From assembly GCF_019797765.1 (NCBI RefSeq), contig NZ_CP081862.1, forward strand, positions 3,596,001-3,660,000: DNA of 64,000 nt, read 5' to 3'. Below, in pieces: positions 51,889-60,716 of this stretch (positions within the stretch are counted from its first letter, which is position 1; each line of letters starts with the position of its first letter). The translations under genes and the position numbers were made by a program. This stretch comes from Cellulomonas sp. C5510 (lineage in GTDB: Bacteria > Actinomycetota > Actinomycetes > Actinomycetales > Cellulomonadaceae). The notes beneath the pieces were generated by a model that was given only the letters and a program-made list of their open reading frames with translations, was not told the DNA's origin and made no database searches.

Positions 51889-53645
51889 GCTCGTGCACCT
51901 CCGGGTGCCGCCGCCACGACGGGCGCCGACGGCGTCGCGTGCGTGAGCAGCAGGTAGACGGAAGCCGTCCAGGTCATCGAGCGGTCGCGCAGGCCCGCTC
52001 CCGTGACGGCGTCGAAGTTCTCGGCCATGCCGGACGCCGCGCACGTGGCGACGAACCGGGCGGCCAGGTCCTGCGCGAGCTCGACGCGCCCACCGCGGGC
52101 GAGGCCGTCGACGAGCAGCATCATGGTCGGGGCCCAGATGGGTCCGCGCCAGTAGCCGTCGGGCTCGTACGGCGCGCTGCCCACGGGCTCCGTGGCGACG
52201 CCGTGCTCCGTGAGGTACCCGCCGGTGGTCAGCCTCTCGACGCAGGCGTCGAACACCTCGGCGGGCAGCTGCGGGCCCAGCACCACCGGCATCAGGGTCA
52301 GCAGGCTGTCGACGGTGATCGGCGCGCCGCTGTGCGTCTCCCGGGCGATGAACCGGCCGCCCACCCAGAAGTGGGCGAGGAGCCGATCCACGGTGGCGCT
52401 CGCCTGCTCCCGCCACACCGCGGCATCGGCGGGGAGGCCCAGGCGGTCCGCCATCCGGCCGAGGGTCTCCTGCTGGATCGCCAGGAAGGCGAGCAGGTCG
52501 GGGCTCTGGACGGGCACGACCTCCCCGAACACGGTGGAGTTGTCCCAGCCGCAGTCGTTGCCGTGGTGGTAGGACGGCACCCCGTCACCGGAGTGCACGC
52601 GGTGCTCGAACCACCACCGGGTCCACCGGGCCAGCGGCTCGTAGAGCGCGGCGACCGCCTCCGGCGCGAGCGCGTCGCGGTCGAGCAGCCAGCCGACGGT
52701 CCAGCCGTGGATCGGGGGCTTGACGAAGTTGCGTTCCACCACCGTGTCGTTGACGTAGTCAGGAAGCCCCCCCGACTCGTCCTGGTGCGCGAAGAAGCCC
52801 AGCAGGTGCGACGCCGCCGCCTGGGGGTCGCGCCACAGGGCCATCGCGTTGAAGCAGAGGTCCCAGCTCCAGATGTTCGTCATCCAGTTCTTGGACATGA
52901 GCATCGACTCGGCCACGAGCTGTCCCCCCGCCGGTACGAGGGCGGACCACGTGACGTAGGCGGCGAGCCGCGCCGCGTCCTCGACCGGGTCACCCGCGCC
53001 GGTCCCGGTGTGCTGCCGGAGCCAGGCCTCGTAGTCCCGTCCGGCCTCCTGCGCGACGGCGTCGAGGTCGGCGGGGACGTCCGTCGGCGCGGCGGTGCGG
53101 TGCTCGTCGACGACCAGGGTCACCGGCCCGGAGCGGGCGTCCAGCCGCAGCTCGGCGCGGGTGGTCCGCTCGCCGTCCCAGTCCGTGCTCATCGCCGCGT
53201 CCCCGGCCAGCACCCGCAGCAGGTAGTTCTGGTTCGCCCCGGCGTCGACGAACCGCCACGTCCTCGCGTCGAGCGGGACGACGACGTCGAACTTGTCGAG
53301 GACCTGCAGCTCGAGGGTGATGGCACCGCGCATGACGCGGACGTGCGCCCGTCCCGCTTCCGACAGGGCGACGTGCACCTCCGCGGACGCCGCCCGCAGC
53401 ACCAGCAGCCCGGGCGCGACCTCGACGTCGGGCACCCCGCCACCCAGGTCGAACCGGAGGACCTCGCGGTGCGCGACCGAGCCGTGGACGTTGCGCAGGT
53501 AGACGCCCGGGACCGGCGCCCGCGGCGGCACGGTCACGGCGTAGTACGACCCGCGCCGGCTGAAGGGCGTCAGCGCGAGGTCCACCGGCAACGGACCGGT
53601 CACGTCGACGTCGGCCTCCGCGGGCCGCTCGGCCGTCGCGGTCAC
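51885..53645 (-). CDS. GH63-like alpha-glycosidase ((alpha/alpha)6 barrel)
   Basis: 586 residues, cytoplasmic. An N-terminal beta domain (about 15-210) precedes an (alpha/alpha)6 barrel with motifs of GH63/GH37-type enzymes: NIWSWDLCFNAMAL, NDCGWDNSTVF (acid Asp region), DGYWRGPIWAPTM and ASGMAENFDAVTG (base Glu region). Related proteins hydrolyse alpha-glucosides or mannosylglycerate. The GTG start overlaps the six-hairpin gene stop as GTGA, and the stop overlaps the GH42 start. It should act on the sugar imported by the divergent ABC transporter. Confidence 0.82.
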   Translation of the reverse strand: MTATAERPAEADVDVTGPLPVDLALTPFSRRGSYYAVTVPPRAPVPGVYLRNVHGSVAHREVLRFDLGGGVPDVEVAPGLLVLRAASAEVHVALSEAGRAHVRVMRGAITLELQVLDKFDVVVPLDARTWRFVDAGANQNYLLRVLAGDAAMSTDWDGERTTRAELRLDARSGPVTLVVDEHRTAAPTDVPADLDAVAQEAGRDYEAWLRQHTGTGAGDPVEDAARLAAYVTWSALVPAGGQLVAESMLMSKNWMTNIWSWDLCFNAMALWRDPQAAASHLLGFFAHQDESGGLPDYVNDTVVERNFVKPPIHGWTVGWLLDRDALAPEAVAALYEPLARWTRWWFEHRVHSGDGVPSYHHGNDCGWDNSTVFGEVVPVQSPDLLAFLAIQQETLGRMADRLGLPADAAVWREQASATVDRLLAHFWVGGRFIARETHSGAPITVDSLLTLMPVVLGPQLPAEVFDACVERLTTGGYLTEHGVATEPVGSAPYEPDGYWRGPIWAPTMMLLVDGLARGGRVELAQDLAARFVATCAASGMAENFDAVTGAGLRDRSMTWTASVYLLLTHATPSAPVVAAAPGGARA

Positions 53646-55546
53646 CGGCCCGGCTCCTCGGTGCCCGCGGGCACCACCGTGACGGTCCGCCCGGCCCCGA
53701 CCTCGACGCGGTCGCCCTCGAGCGGCTCGGTGACGCCGTCGCGCACCACCCGGAGCCCGGCGGAGCCGGGGAGGACGGCGCTCAGGTCGAGCCGGAACGT
53801 GCGTGCCGCGTCCGCGCGGTTCTCGAGCGTGAACGCCCCGTCACCGACCTCGTAGCGCAGCCGGTACGCGGCCTGGTCGAGCCGGACCGCCCCGGGGCCC
53901 GCCAGCCGCGGGGCCACGAGCAGGTCGGCCCCGAGGTCCGGGCGCAGGCCGAGGAACTCGTGGACGAGCACCCAGGAGTAGACGCACGGGTACTCGTAGT
54001 AGTGGGCGGCGCCGTGCCAGGAGGTGCCGTCGGTGTAGTACGCGTAGTCCATGTCGTAGCGCTCGCCCATGACCCAGTCCTGCGACGCGCCCATGCGCGC
54101 GACCGCGGCGAGCTGGCCGGCCAGCGTCGGGCCGTCACCGCGCCGGTGCCAGTACGCGGCGTCCCAGCACCAGTAGCGCCCGGCGGCGCACAGGTCGTAG
54201 GGGCCCCCGTCGCCGATCTCGTCGTCGGTGTAGTCGCCGACGCGGGCCGACATGAAGGTCGGGAACCGCTGGAACTCGTCACGCTCCTGCTCCACCAGCT
54301 CGGCGACCGCCGCAGCCTGCTCGGGAGCGGCGGCGCCCACCAGGGTGGGCAGCACGTTCGCCAGCAGGTGGATGTGGTCGTGGACGCGTCCGGACCGGTC
54401 GACCCAGTCGACGAACCGCCGGTGCCCCGGGTCCCAGTGCCCCAGGGGCAGAGGTCGGGCGATCGCCTCGCCGAGCCGCTGCGCCAGCGCGTCGTACCGG
54501 TCGGCCTCGACCGTGCGCCCGAGCAGGCGCTCCAGCTCGGCGAGAAGGTAGGACGAGCGCATCGCGAGCGCCGCGGCCATGGTCTCGCGCCCGTCCTTGA
54601 TGACCTGGTCCTCGTAGTACACGTCCGACCAGAGCCGGCCGTGCCGGTCGACGAGGTCCTCGACCAGGGAGAAGGCGCCCTCGAGGTCGGCCAGGTTCTC
54701 CCGGAGCCACACGACGTCGCCGGTGCGCGCGACGTACAGCCAGACGGACTCGACGATCTCGATGTTGCCCGTGACGAGGAACATGACCGCGTTCGCGGAC
54801 CCGTCGAGGCTCGACCGGCGGACGTGGTACTCGCGAGTACCGTCCGGCTGGACGGCGCACGGGTCGCGGTACAGGCCCTCGGGGTCCTCGCGCACCATGC
54901 GCAGCTGGAGCTCCATCATCCGGCGCACGACGTCCTGGTCGAACGCCCCGCCCCAGGCCAGGCGGCCCTTGATCTGGAACTCGTGGTCGACGTCGGGGTA
55001 CGTCCCGGCGTAGGTCGAGGCCAGGGTGCTGAGCACGTACCCCCGGGCGTCCGGGAACTCCGCGGCGCGGGTGCGTTCGACGACGCTCGGCACCATCGTC
55101 CCCCAGTAGAAGCCGGCGAACGCCTCCCCCAGCAGCGCGCCGTCCGGGAGGTCGAGCGCGTACCCGTCGCCGTGCACGTCGCACCGCGGCCGCGCCTCGT
55201 GGCGGGTCAGCGTCGCCTGTGCTGCGTCGACGACGACGGTCCAGCCGCCGGCCGTGCGGGTCGCCCGGACGGCGGCGTCGGCGGTGACCTGCCAGGCGGG
55301 CAGCGGCCCGCGCGGGTCGGCGGGGAGCGCCCACAGGACGCCGTGGCCGGCGACGGCGTCGCGTTCGTCGCCTGACGGCTCGACGACGTGCTCGCCGTCG
55401 AGCCGGCCCAGCGCGACGACCTGGCCCGCGGGCAGGTGCAGCACGACAGGGCCGCGGGGCGACAGCGCCCGGGCGGACCACCGCTCGTCGTCGAGCGGGG
55501 CCAGCTCCGCGTCGGTGGTGGGGAGGTGGGTCTCGGGGAAGGACAT
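53642..55546 (-). CDS. Six-hairpin glycosidase-like protein, family unassigned
   Basis: 634 residues. A beta-rich N-terminal domain (about 20-145) leads into a long helical region with (alpha/alpha)6 barrel character (LEGAFSLVEDLVDRHGRLWSD, KDGRETMAAALAMRSSYLLAELERLLG), and a C-terminal beta domain ends at residue 634. Segments such as YWCWDAAYWHRR, DYAYYTDGTSWHGAAHYY and PCVYSWVLVHEFLGLRPD are distinctive, but I cannot assign a GH family or catalytic residues. Position as first gene of a glycosidase operon, divergent from a sugar importer, supports an intracellular oligosaccharide-degrading role. Confidence 0.75.
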   Translation of the reverse strand: MSFPETHLPTTDAELAPLDDERWSARALSPRGPVVLHLPAGQVVALGRLDGEHVVEPSGDERDAVAGHGVLWALPADPRGPLPAWQVTADAAVRATRTAGGWTVVVDAAQATLTRHEARPRCDVHGDGYALDLPDGALLGEAFAGFYWGTMVPSVVERTRAAEFPDARGYVLSTLASTYAGTYPDVDHEFQIKGRLAWGGAFDQDVVRRMMELQLRMVREDPEGLYRDPCAVQPDGTREYHVRRSSLDGSANAVMFLVTGNIEIVESVWLYVARTGDVVWLRENLADLEGAFSLVEDLVDRHGRLWSDVYYEDQVIKDGRETMAAALAMRSSYLLAELERLLGRTVEADRYDALAQRLGEAIARPLPLGHWDPGHRRFVDWVDRSGRVHDHIHLLANVLPTLVGAAAPEQAAAVAELVEQERDEFQRFPTFMSARVGDYTDDEIGDGGPYDLCAAGRYWCWDAAYWHRRGDGPTLAGQLAAVARMGASQDWVMGERYDMDYAYYTDGTSWHGAAHYYEYPCVYSWVLVHEFLGLRPDLGADLLVAPRLAGPGAVRLDQAAYRLRYEVGDGAFTLENRADAARTFRLDLSAVLPGSAGLRVVRDGVTEPLEGDRVEVGAGRTVTVVPAGTEEPGR

Positions 55547-55590
55547 CGACCGTTTCCTGGGTTCGGTTCCACGTGCGGGTCGGACGAGGC

Positions 55591-55633
55591 TTGCGTCCGC
55601 TCCGATCGCGTCGTTACAGTGTGCAAACTTGCA
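55591..55633 (+). promoter_or_regulatory. Promoter and operator of the second CUT1 importer operon
   Basis: TTGCGT (55591-55596), 18 bases, then TACAGT (55615-55620) form a plausible promoter for the plus-strand importer. TGCAAACTTGCA (55622-55633), inverted repeat TGCAA/TTGCA, follows directly and would cover the transcription start. It resembles the TTGCAAAC-type sites of MalR/CcpA-like LacI regulators, so the LacI gene at 58931 is the likely ligand. Confidence 0.55.
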
Positions 55634-55680
55634 ACCGGGTGCCGCAAGCCTACATCAGACCCGCGTGCAGGTCAGCCCCC

Positions 55681-55714
55681 ACCGAAGCGGGTCCACCACC
55701 GAGGCGGGTCCACC
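55681..55714 (+). repeat. 17-base tandem duplication in the leader of the binding-protein gene
   Basis: Units 55681-55697 and 55698-55714 (ACCGARGCGGGTCCACC) differ at one base. They lie between the promoter and the ribosome-binding site of the importer operon and may reflect slippage or a repeated binding element. Confidence 0.65.
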
Positions 55715-55734
55715 TACGAAGGATCGGGAGAACA

Positions 55735-57084
55735 ATGACGTCGACGATTCCTCGGCGCGCACGCCGTGCCGTCGCCCTCGCGCTCGGCACGGCACTCCTC
55801 GCCGGCACGGCCGCCTGCTCCGGCGGCGACGCCGGCGACGGCGACGGCACGGCCGGCGGCGACGCCGAGCTCACCATCTGGACCTGGGACCAGCCCGGCG
55901 AGGGCCTCGAGGCCGCCGTGCCCGGGTTCGAGGCCGCCCACCCCGGCGTGACCGTCACGGTCGAGAACGTCGGCAACCCGGCGATCTGGGACAAGATCAC
56001 CACCGGCATGGCCGCCGGGGGGCAGGGCCTGGCCGACATCATGAACATCGGCGTCGACTACATGGGCAACTACATCGAGACCTTCCCGGACGGGTTCGCG
56101 AACCTGTCCGAGATGGGTGCGGACGACCTCGAGCAGGACTTCCCCGCCACCCTGTGGGGATCGGCCCAGGACGCCGACGGCAACGTGTACGGCATCCCGA
56201 TGGAGGTCAACACCAACGTCGTGTTCTACCGCGACGACCTGTTCGACCAGGCCGGCCTCGACATGGACGCGATCGAGACCTGGGACCAGCTCCTCGAGGC
56301 CGGGATCACGCTCAAGGAGAAGACCGGCACCGACCTGTTCGCGATGGACAAGGCCGCGTCGCAGGCCGACTCCGCCAACATGTGGCAGCTGCTCGCCCGG
56401 CTCGAGGGCACGTTCTTCTTCGACGCGGACGGCGACATCGCCCTCAGCGGCGAGGGGGCCGTGCGAGCCCTCGACTTCCTGAAGCGGGCGAACGACGCCG
56501 GCATCGTCGCGGACGTCCCCGGCGGCTGGGACAACCTCATGCGGCAGGTCAGCGGCGACGGCAACGTGGCGATCCTCCCCGGCGCGTCGTGGATGGCCGG
56601 CGTGTTCCCGGACAACGCCCCCGACCTGGCCGGCAAGTGGGCGGTCCGCCGCCCGCCGGCCATGGAGGAGGGTGGCTACACCGCCGCGTCCGCCGGTGGC
56701 ACGTTCCTCGCCGTCGCGAGCTCCTCGCCGCACAAGGACGCCGCCTGGGAGTTCGTGCAGTACGCGCTCGCGTCGATGGAGGGCCAGGAGGCCGTCTACG
56801 AGGCGTCCGGCCTGTTCCCGAGCTACGCCCCGATGTGGGAGACCGAGGACTTCTCCGCCCCGAACGAGTACTTCGACGGCATGAAGGTCAACCAGCTCTT
56901 CATCGAGGCGCTGTCGCAGGACACGCCGCCCGACTACTACACCGCCGACTACGCCCGCGCGCTGCGCGCCTACACCGACGCCCAGACCCGCGTGCTCGTC
57001 TCCGGCGCGGACCCGCAGGAGGCCCTCGACGAGGCCGCCGAGCTGCTCGCCGGGCAGACCGGCCGGGACATCGCCGACTCCTGA
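55735..57084 (+). CDS. CUT1 sugar ABC transporter substrate-binding lipoprotein
   Basis: 449 residues. Basic N-terminus, hydrophobic core and lipobox TAAC; a Gly/Asp-rich linker precedes ELTIWTWDQPGEG, the first strand of the family 1 solute-binding fold. VYGIPMEVNTNVVFYRDDLFDQAG and AILPGASWMAGVF are the characteristic hinge and pocket segments. ATG with GGGAG five bases upstream. Divergent from the three glycosidase genes, so the ligand is probably a galacto- or gluco-oligosaccharide (inference). A strong hairpin separates it from the permease genes. Confidence 0.94.
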   Translation: MTSTIPRRARRAVALALGTALLAGTAACSGGDAGDGDGTAGGDAELTIWTWDQPGEGLEAAVPGFEAAHPGVTVTVENVGNPAIWDKITTGMAAGGQGLADIMNIGVDYMGNYIETFPDGFANLSEMGADDLEQDFPATLWGSAQDADGNVYGIPMEVNTNVVFYRDDLFDQAGLDMDAIETWDQLLEAGITLKEKTGTDLFAMDKAASQADSANMWQLLARLEGTFFFDADGDIALSGEGAVRALDFLKRANDAGIVADVPGGWDNLMRQVSGDGNVAILPGASWMAGVFPDNAPDLAGKWAVRRPPAMEEGGYTAASAGGTFLAVASSSPHKDAAWEFVQYALASMEGQEAVYEASGLFPSYAPMWETEDFSAPNEYFDGMKVNQLFIEALSQDTPPDYYTADYARALRAYTDAQTRVLVSGADPQEALDEAAELLAGQTGRDIADS

Positions 57085-57096
57085 CCCCCCGGCACC

Positions 57097-57127
57097 GGCG
57101 GGCGCGGCCACCCCGGCCGCGCCCGCC
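57097..57127 (+). terminator. Strong intercistronic hairpin after the binding-protein gene
   Basis: A perfect 13-bp stem pairs 57097-57109 with 57115-57127 around a 5-base loop, starting 13 bases after the binding-protein stop. It should reduce read-through into the permease genes or protect the binding-protein message. Confidence 0.65.
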
Positions 57128-57148
57128 CACCCCTGAGAGCGAGCCCCC

Positions 57149-58066
57149 ATGTCCGTCACCGCCGCCGACGCCCCCGCGCGCGCCCGCAGGACGAGGTCAC
57201 GCCGCCGCCTGCGCGCGCAGGCCACGCCGTACCTGTTCCTGGCGCCGGTCGTCCTGCTGTTCCTCACCTTCAAGGCCTACCCCACGCTGTACGCGCTGTA
57301 CCTCAGCCTGACCACGCGCAGCGGGGGGCAGGACGTCTTCGTCGGCGCCGACAACTTCACGCGCCTGCTCGGCGACCCGCTGTTCTGGCAGGCGCTGCGG
57401 AACACGGTGCTGATCCTCGTCACCCAGGTTCCCGTGATGCTGGTGATCGCCGTCCTGCTCGCGGTGGCGTTCAACTCCGCGCTGCTCAAGGGCCGGGCGG
57501 TGCTGCGGGTGTCGTACTTCCTGCCGATCGTCATGGGCCTGGTCGCCTACGGGATCCTGTTCTCGGCGCTCATGAACTACCAGGACGGGCTCATCAACTT
57601 CGTCCTGGACGCCGTCGGGCTGCCGAAGGTGCCGTGGCTGGCCGACCCGTTCTGGGCGAAGATGGCGATCGTCGTCGCGATGACCTGGCACTACACCGGC
57701 AACAACGCGGTGATCTACCTCGCCCAGCTCCAGTCGATCCCGACCGAGCTCTACGAGGCCGCCTCCGTCGACGGGGCCACCGCGCGCCAGCGCCTGTGGC
57801 ACATCACCCTGCCCGGCCTGCGACCGGCGCTGTTCCTCACGGTCGTCCTGTCCACGATCGGGACGCTGCAGCTGTTCGACGAGCCGTACGTGCTGACGAA
57901 CGGCGGCCCCGACAACGCGACCTTGACCATCGGCATGTACCTGTACCAGAACGCCTTCCAGTTCTTCGACTTCGGCTACGCCTCCGCCATCGGCTACGTG
58001 CTGACGGCCATCGTCGGCGTCGTCGCCCTCGCCCAGATGCTCATCCTGAGGAGGCGGTCCCGGTGA
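57149..58066 (+). CDS. CUT1 sugar ABC transporter permease (MalF type)
   Basis: 305 residues, six helices after a basic N-terminus (RARRTRSRRRLRAQ). EAA loop: EAASVDGATARQRLWHITLP. The TM-rich core includes LFLTFKAYPTLYALYLS and FLPIVMGLVAYGILFSALM. The stop overlaps the next permease start as GTGA. Works with the following permease and, as no ATPase gene is present, presumably with a shared MsiK-like ATPase. Confidence 0.93.
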   Translation: MSVTAADAPARARRTRSRRRLRAQATPYLFLAPVVLLFLTFKAYPTLYALYLSLTTRSGGQDVFVGADNFTRLLGDPLFWQALRNTVLILVTQVPVMLVIAVLLAVAFNSALLKGRAVLRVSYFLPIVMGLVAYGILFSALMNYQDGLINFVLDAVGLPKVPWLADPFWAKMAIVVAMTWHYTGNNAVIYLAQLQSIPTELYEAASVDGATARQRLWHITLPGLRPALFLTVVLSTIGTLQLFDEPYVLTNGGPDNATLTIGMYLYQNAFQFFDFGYASAIGYVLTAIVGVVALAQMLILRRRSR

Positions 58067-58911
58067 CCGGCACCCCGACCGGACCCCGGGGGGTCCTGCG
58101 CACCAAGAGCGCGTTCCTCACCGGCTTCATCGCCCTCGGCGCGATCATCGTGCTGGCGCCGTTCTTCTGGCTCGTCGTCGCGAGCACCTACCCGAGCAGC
58201 GACATCTTCGTCACACCCCCGCACGTCGTGCCCGGCACGCACCTGCTGGAGAACCTGCGCAGCCTGTTCACCAGCGCGCAGTTCGGCGCGGCGATCCGCA
58301 ACTCCCTCGTGGTGTCGGTCGTCGGGACGGTGCTCAGCATGGTCGTCTGCTCGGCCGCGGGCTACGCCTTCGCGAAGTTCACCTTCAAGGGCTCCGGGCT
58401 GATCTTCGGCGTCATCATCGCCTCGCTCACGCTGCCGTCGCAGGTGACGCTGGTCCCGCTGTTCCAGATGATGGTGGGCTTCGGCTGGCTGAACTCCTAC
58501 CAGGCGCTGATCCTGCCGAGCCTCGCGTACCCGTTCGGGATCTTCCTCATGCGGCAGACGATGCAGGCCGTGCCGGACGAGATGATCCAGGCCGCCCGCG
58601 TCGACGGCGCCGGGGAGCTGCGGATCTTCACGCGCATCGTGCTGCCCACCATGCGGCCGGCGCTGTCGGCGCTCGCGATCTTCACGTTCCTGGCCCAGTG
58701 GAACGACTTCGTGTACCCGCTGGTGGTGCTCCGCACGCAGGACTCGTACACGATCCCGGTCGCCCTCGCGGCACTGCGCGGCATCTCCTCGACCGACTAC
58801 GGTCAGCTGCTGAGCGGCACGCTCGTGTCGGTGCTGCCTGTTCTCGTACTCTTCCTGTTCCTCCAGCGCCACTTCGTGTCCGGGCTGCTGGCAGGATCGG
58901 TGAAGCAGTAG
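58063..58911 (+). CDS. CUT1 sugar ABC transporter permease (MalG type)
   Basis: 282 residues from a GTG overlapping the previous stop. Six helices; the EAA-type loop reads QAARVDGAGELRIFTRIVLP, with Gln in place of the first Glu. LASTYPSSDIF-like periplasmic loop and AIRNSLVVSVVGTVLSMVVCS match MalG/UgpE proteins. Forms the channel with the upstream permease. The LacI gene follows 19 bases later. Confidence 0.93.
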   Translation: MTGTPTGPRGVLRTKSAFLTGFIALGAIIVLAPFFWLVVASTYPSSDIFVTPPHVVPGTHLLENLRSLFTSAQFGAAIRNSLVVSVVGTVLSMVVCSAAGYAFAKFTFKGSGLIFGVIIASLTLPSQVTLVPLFQMMVGFGWLNSYQALILPSLAYPFGIFLMRQTMQAVPDEMIQAARVDGAGELRIFTRIVLPTMRPALSALAIFTFLAQWNDFVYPLVVLRTQDSYTIPVALAALRGISSTDYGQLLSGTLVSVLPVLVLFLFLQRHFVSGLLAGSVKQ

Positions 58912-58930
58912 CGCCACAGGGAGGACCGCC

Positions 58931-59989
58931 GTGACCAGCACCGCCCAGGACTCGTCGTCCTCGCGGAAGAAGAGCGGCCGGTCGCCCCTCGGCAGCACCA
59001 GCCTGGCCGTCGTGGCCGAGCTCGCGGGCGTCAGCGAAGCCACGGTCAGCCGGGTGCTGAACCGGAAGTACGGCGTGTCCGCGGCGACGCGGGCGACGGT
59101 CGAGGACGCCCTCCGCCAGGTCGGCTACGAGCGCCCGAAGAACCGCGAGCTCGTCGTGCTCCTCACCCCGAACCTGCGGAACCCGATCTTCGCGCACCAG
59201 GCCGAACGCATCGAGGGCGAGCTGACGCCCCACGGGCTGAAGGCGGTCATCTGCCCCGTCTACCCCGGCAGCGTGCAGGAGCGCGAGTACGTCGAGTCGC
59301 TCATCGACTCCGGCGTCGCGGCGATCGTCTTCCTGTCCTCCAGCAACACGATGGTCCACGCCGACCACCGCGTCGTGCAGCTGGTCGCGTCGCGGGGGCT
59401 GCCGTTCGTCAGCATCAACGGCGGGTTCGACGAGCACCCGGCGCCGGTGGTGTCCTCCGACGACTGGAAGGCGGCCGACCTGGCCGTCGGGCACCTGTAC
59501 GACCTCGGGCACCGGCGCATCGGCCTGCTCGCCGGGCCGGTCGGCAACATCCCGGCGGACCGGCGCGTCGAGGGCTTCGTCCAGGCCATGGAGCGCCGCG
59601 GCCTGCCGGCGCCCGAGGACTACGTCGTCCGCCAGCACTTCAACTTCGAGGGCGGGAACCAGGCGGCGTCCCTGCTCCTGCGCATGGGCGCGACCGGGAT
59701 CATCGGGTCGTCCGACGAGATGGCCCTGGGCGCGTACCGCGCGGTGGAACGCGCCGGTCTGTCCGTCCCCGGGGACGTCTCGGTCATCGGGTACGACGAC
59801 TCGCCGTTCCTCGACTACACCGCCCCGCCCCTGACGACCGTCCGGCAGCCGGTCGAGCTCATCGCGGAGAACGTCGGGTGGATCATCAGCTCGATGATCC
59901 AGAACCGGCCGGTGGACTCCGCCGAGATCCTCGTGGCGCCGGAGATCCGGCTCCGGGGGTCGACGGCGCCGGCGCGCGATGCCGGCTGA
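58931..59989 (+). CDS. LacI family transcriptional regulator
   Basis: 352 residues from GTG with GGGAGG upstream. A 25-residue polar tail precedes the helix-turn-helix LAVVAELAGVSEATVSRVLNRKYGVSAATRATVEDAL; the effector domain (about 80-345) follows, with the dimer-interface pattern VSVIGYDDSPFLDYTAPPLTTV. Last gene of the importer operon and probable repressor of both this operon and the divergent glycosidase genes through the palindrome at 55622-55633. Its end overlaps the TetR gene by 11 bases. Confidence 0.93.
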   Translation: MTSTAQDSSSSRKKSGRSPLGSTSLAVVAELAGVSEATVSRVLNRKYGVSAATRATVEDALRQVGYERPKNRELVVLLTPNLRNPIFAHQAERIEGELTPHGLKAVICPVYPGSVQEREYVESLIDSGVAAIVFLSSSNTMVHADHRVVQLVASRGLPFVSINGGFDEHPAPVVSSDDWKAADLAVGHLYDLGHRRIGLLAGPVGNIPADRRVEGFVQAMERRGLPAPEDYVVRQHFNFEGGNQAASLLLRMGATGIIGSSDEMALGAYRAVERAGLSVPGDVSVIGYDDSPFLDYTAPPLTTVRQPVELIAENVGWIISSMIQNRPVDSAEILVAPEIRLRGSTAPARDAG

Positions 59990-60578
59990 CGGAGCACCGA
60001 CCCGCCGCCCCGGCGGTCGCACCCGCCAGGTCACCGAGCGCCTGTACGCCGCCGCGGTGGAGCTGCTCGCCGAGCGGGGGCTCGACGGCCTGCAGTACGA
60101 CGAGCTGGCCGCCCGGGCGCAGGTCGCGCGCGCGACGGTCTACCGGCGGTGGCCGGACCGGGACGGGCTGCTCGCGGACGTCCTCGCGCACATCGCGGAG
60201 ACGTCGGTGCCGATCACCGACACCGGCGACGTGATGGAGGACCTCACGGCGTTCGTGCACGCGTTCGCGCAGGCCGCGGCGTCGCCGGCGGGGCGGGTGG
60301 TGCTCCAGGTCCTGCTGCGGCGGGCGGACGCGGAGGGCGACCTGCGCCGAGCGGGGGTCGCGCTGCTCGACCGGCGCACCGCGGACCTCCAGCGCCGTCT
60401 GGACCGGGCGACCGAGGCCGGCCAGCTCCCTCCGGTGGACGCGGCGTTCGTCAACATGATGCTGGCGGGGCCGGCGCAGTGGTTCACGCTGCGGCGCGGC
60501 GTCGGCGTGACGGTCGCGGAGGCCCGGGCGGTCGTCGAGCTCGTCGTGGCCGGGTTGCGGCAGGCCGGGCCCGCGTAG
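59979..60578 (+). CDS. TetR family transcriptional regulator
   Basis: 199 residues. HTH at about 17-62: LYAAAVELLAERGLDGLQYDELAARAQVARATVYRRWPDR. The C-terminal domain contains VHAFAQAAASPAGRVVLQVLLRRADAEG, resembling the TetR_C_11-type group. It starts within the last codons of the LacI gene. A palindromic operator at 60654-60678 in front of the crotonase gene is the likely target, so it should regulate the two downstream catabolic genes. Confidence 0.9.
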   Translation: MPADGAPTRRPGGRTRQVTERLYAAAVELLAERGLDGLQYDELAARAQVARATVYRRWPDRDGLLADVLAHIAETSVPITDTGDVMEDLTAFVHAFAQAAASPAGRVVLQVLLRRADAEGDLRRAGVALLDRRTADLQRRLDRATEAGQLPPVDAAFVNMMLAGPAQWFTLRRGVGVTVAEARAVVELVVAGLRQAGPA

Positions 60579-60653
60579 CTCCCAGAACCTGCGCGCCGCG
60601 CGCTGCGTCGCCCGTTCCCGGCGCGGCCCCGACGCCCCGCCGGCCCGGGCGCC

Positions 60654-60678
60654 TTAACGAGATACTTTGTCTCGTCAA
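60654..60678. promoter_or_regulatory. TetR-type operator before the crotonase gene
   Basis: TTAACGAGA (60654-60662) and TCTCGTCAA (60670-60678) form 9-bp arms with one mismatch and a 7-base spacer. Located between the TetR gene and the crotonase start, AT-rich relative to its surroundings, and so probably overlapping the promoter. Confidence 0.65.
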
Positions 60679-60716
60679 CGGGCGGGAACGGCTCGCCCCG
60701 AGCGAGGGACCTCACC

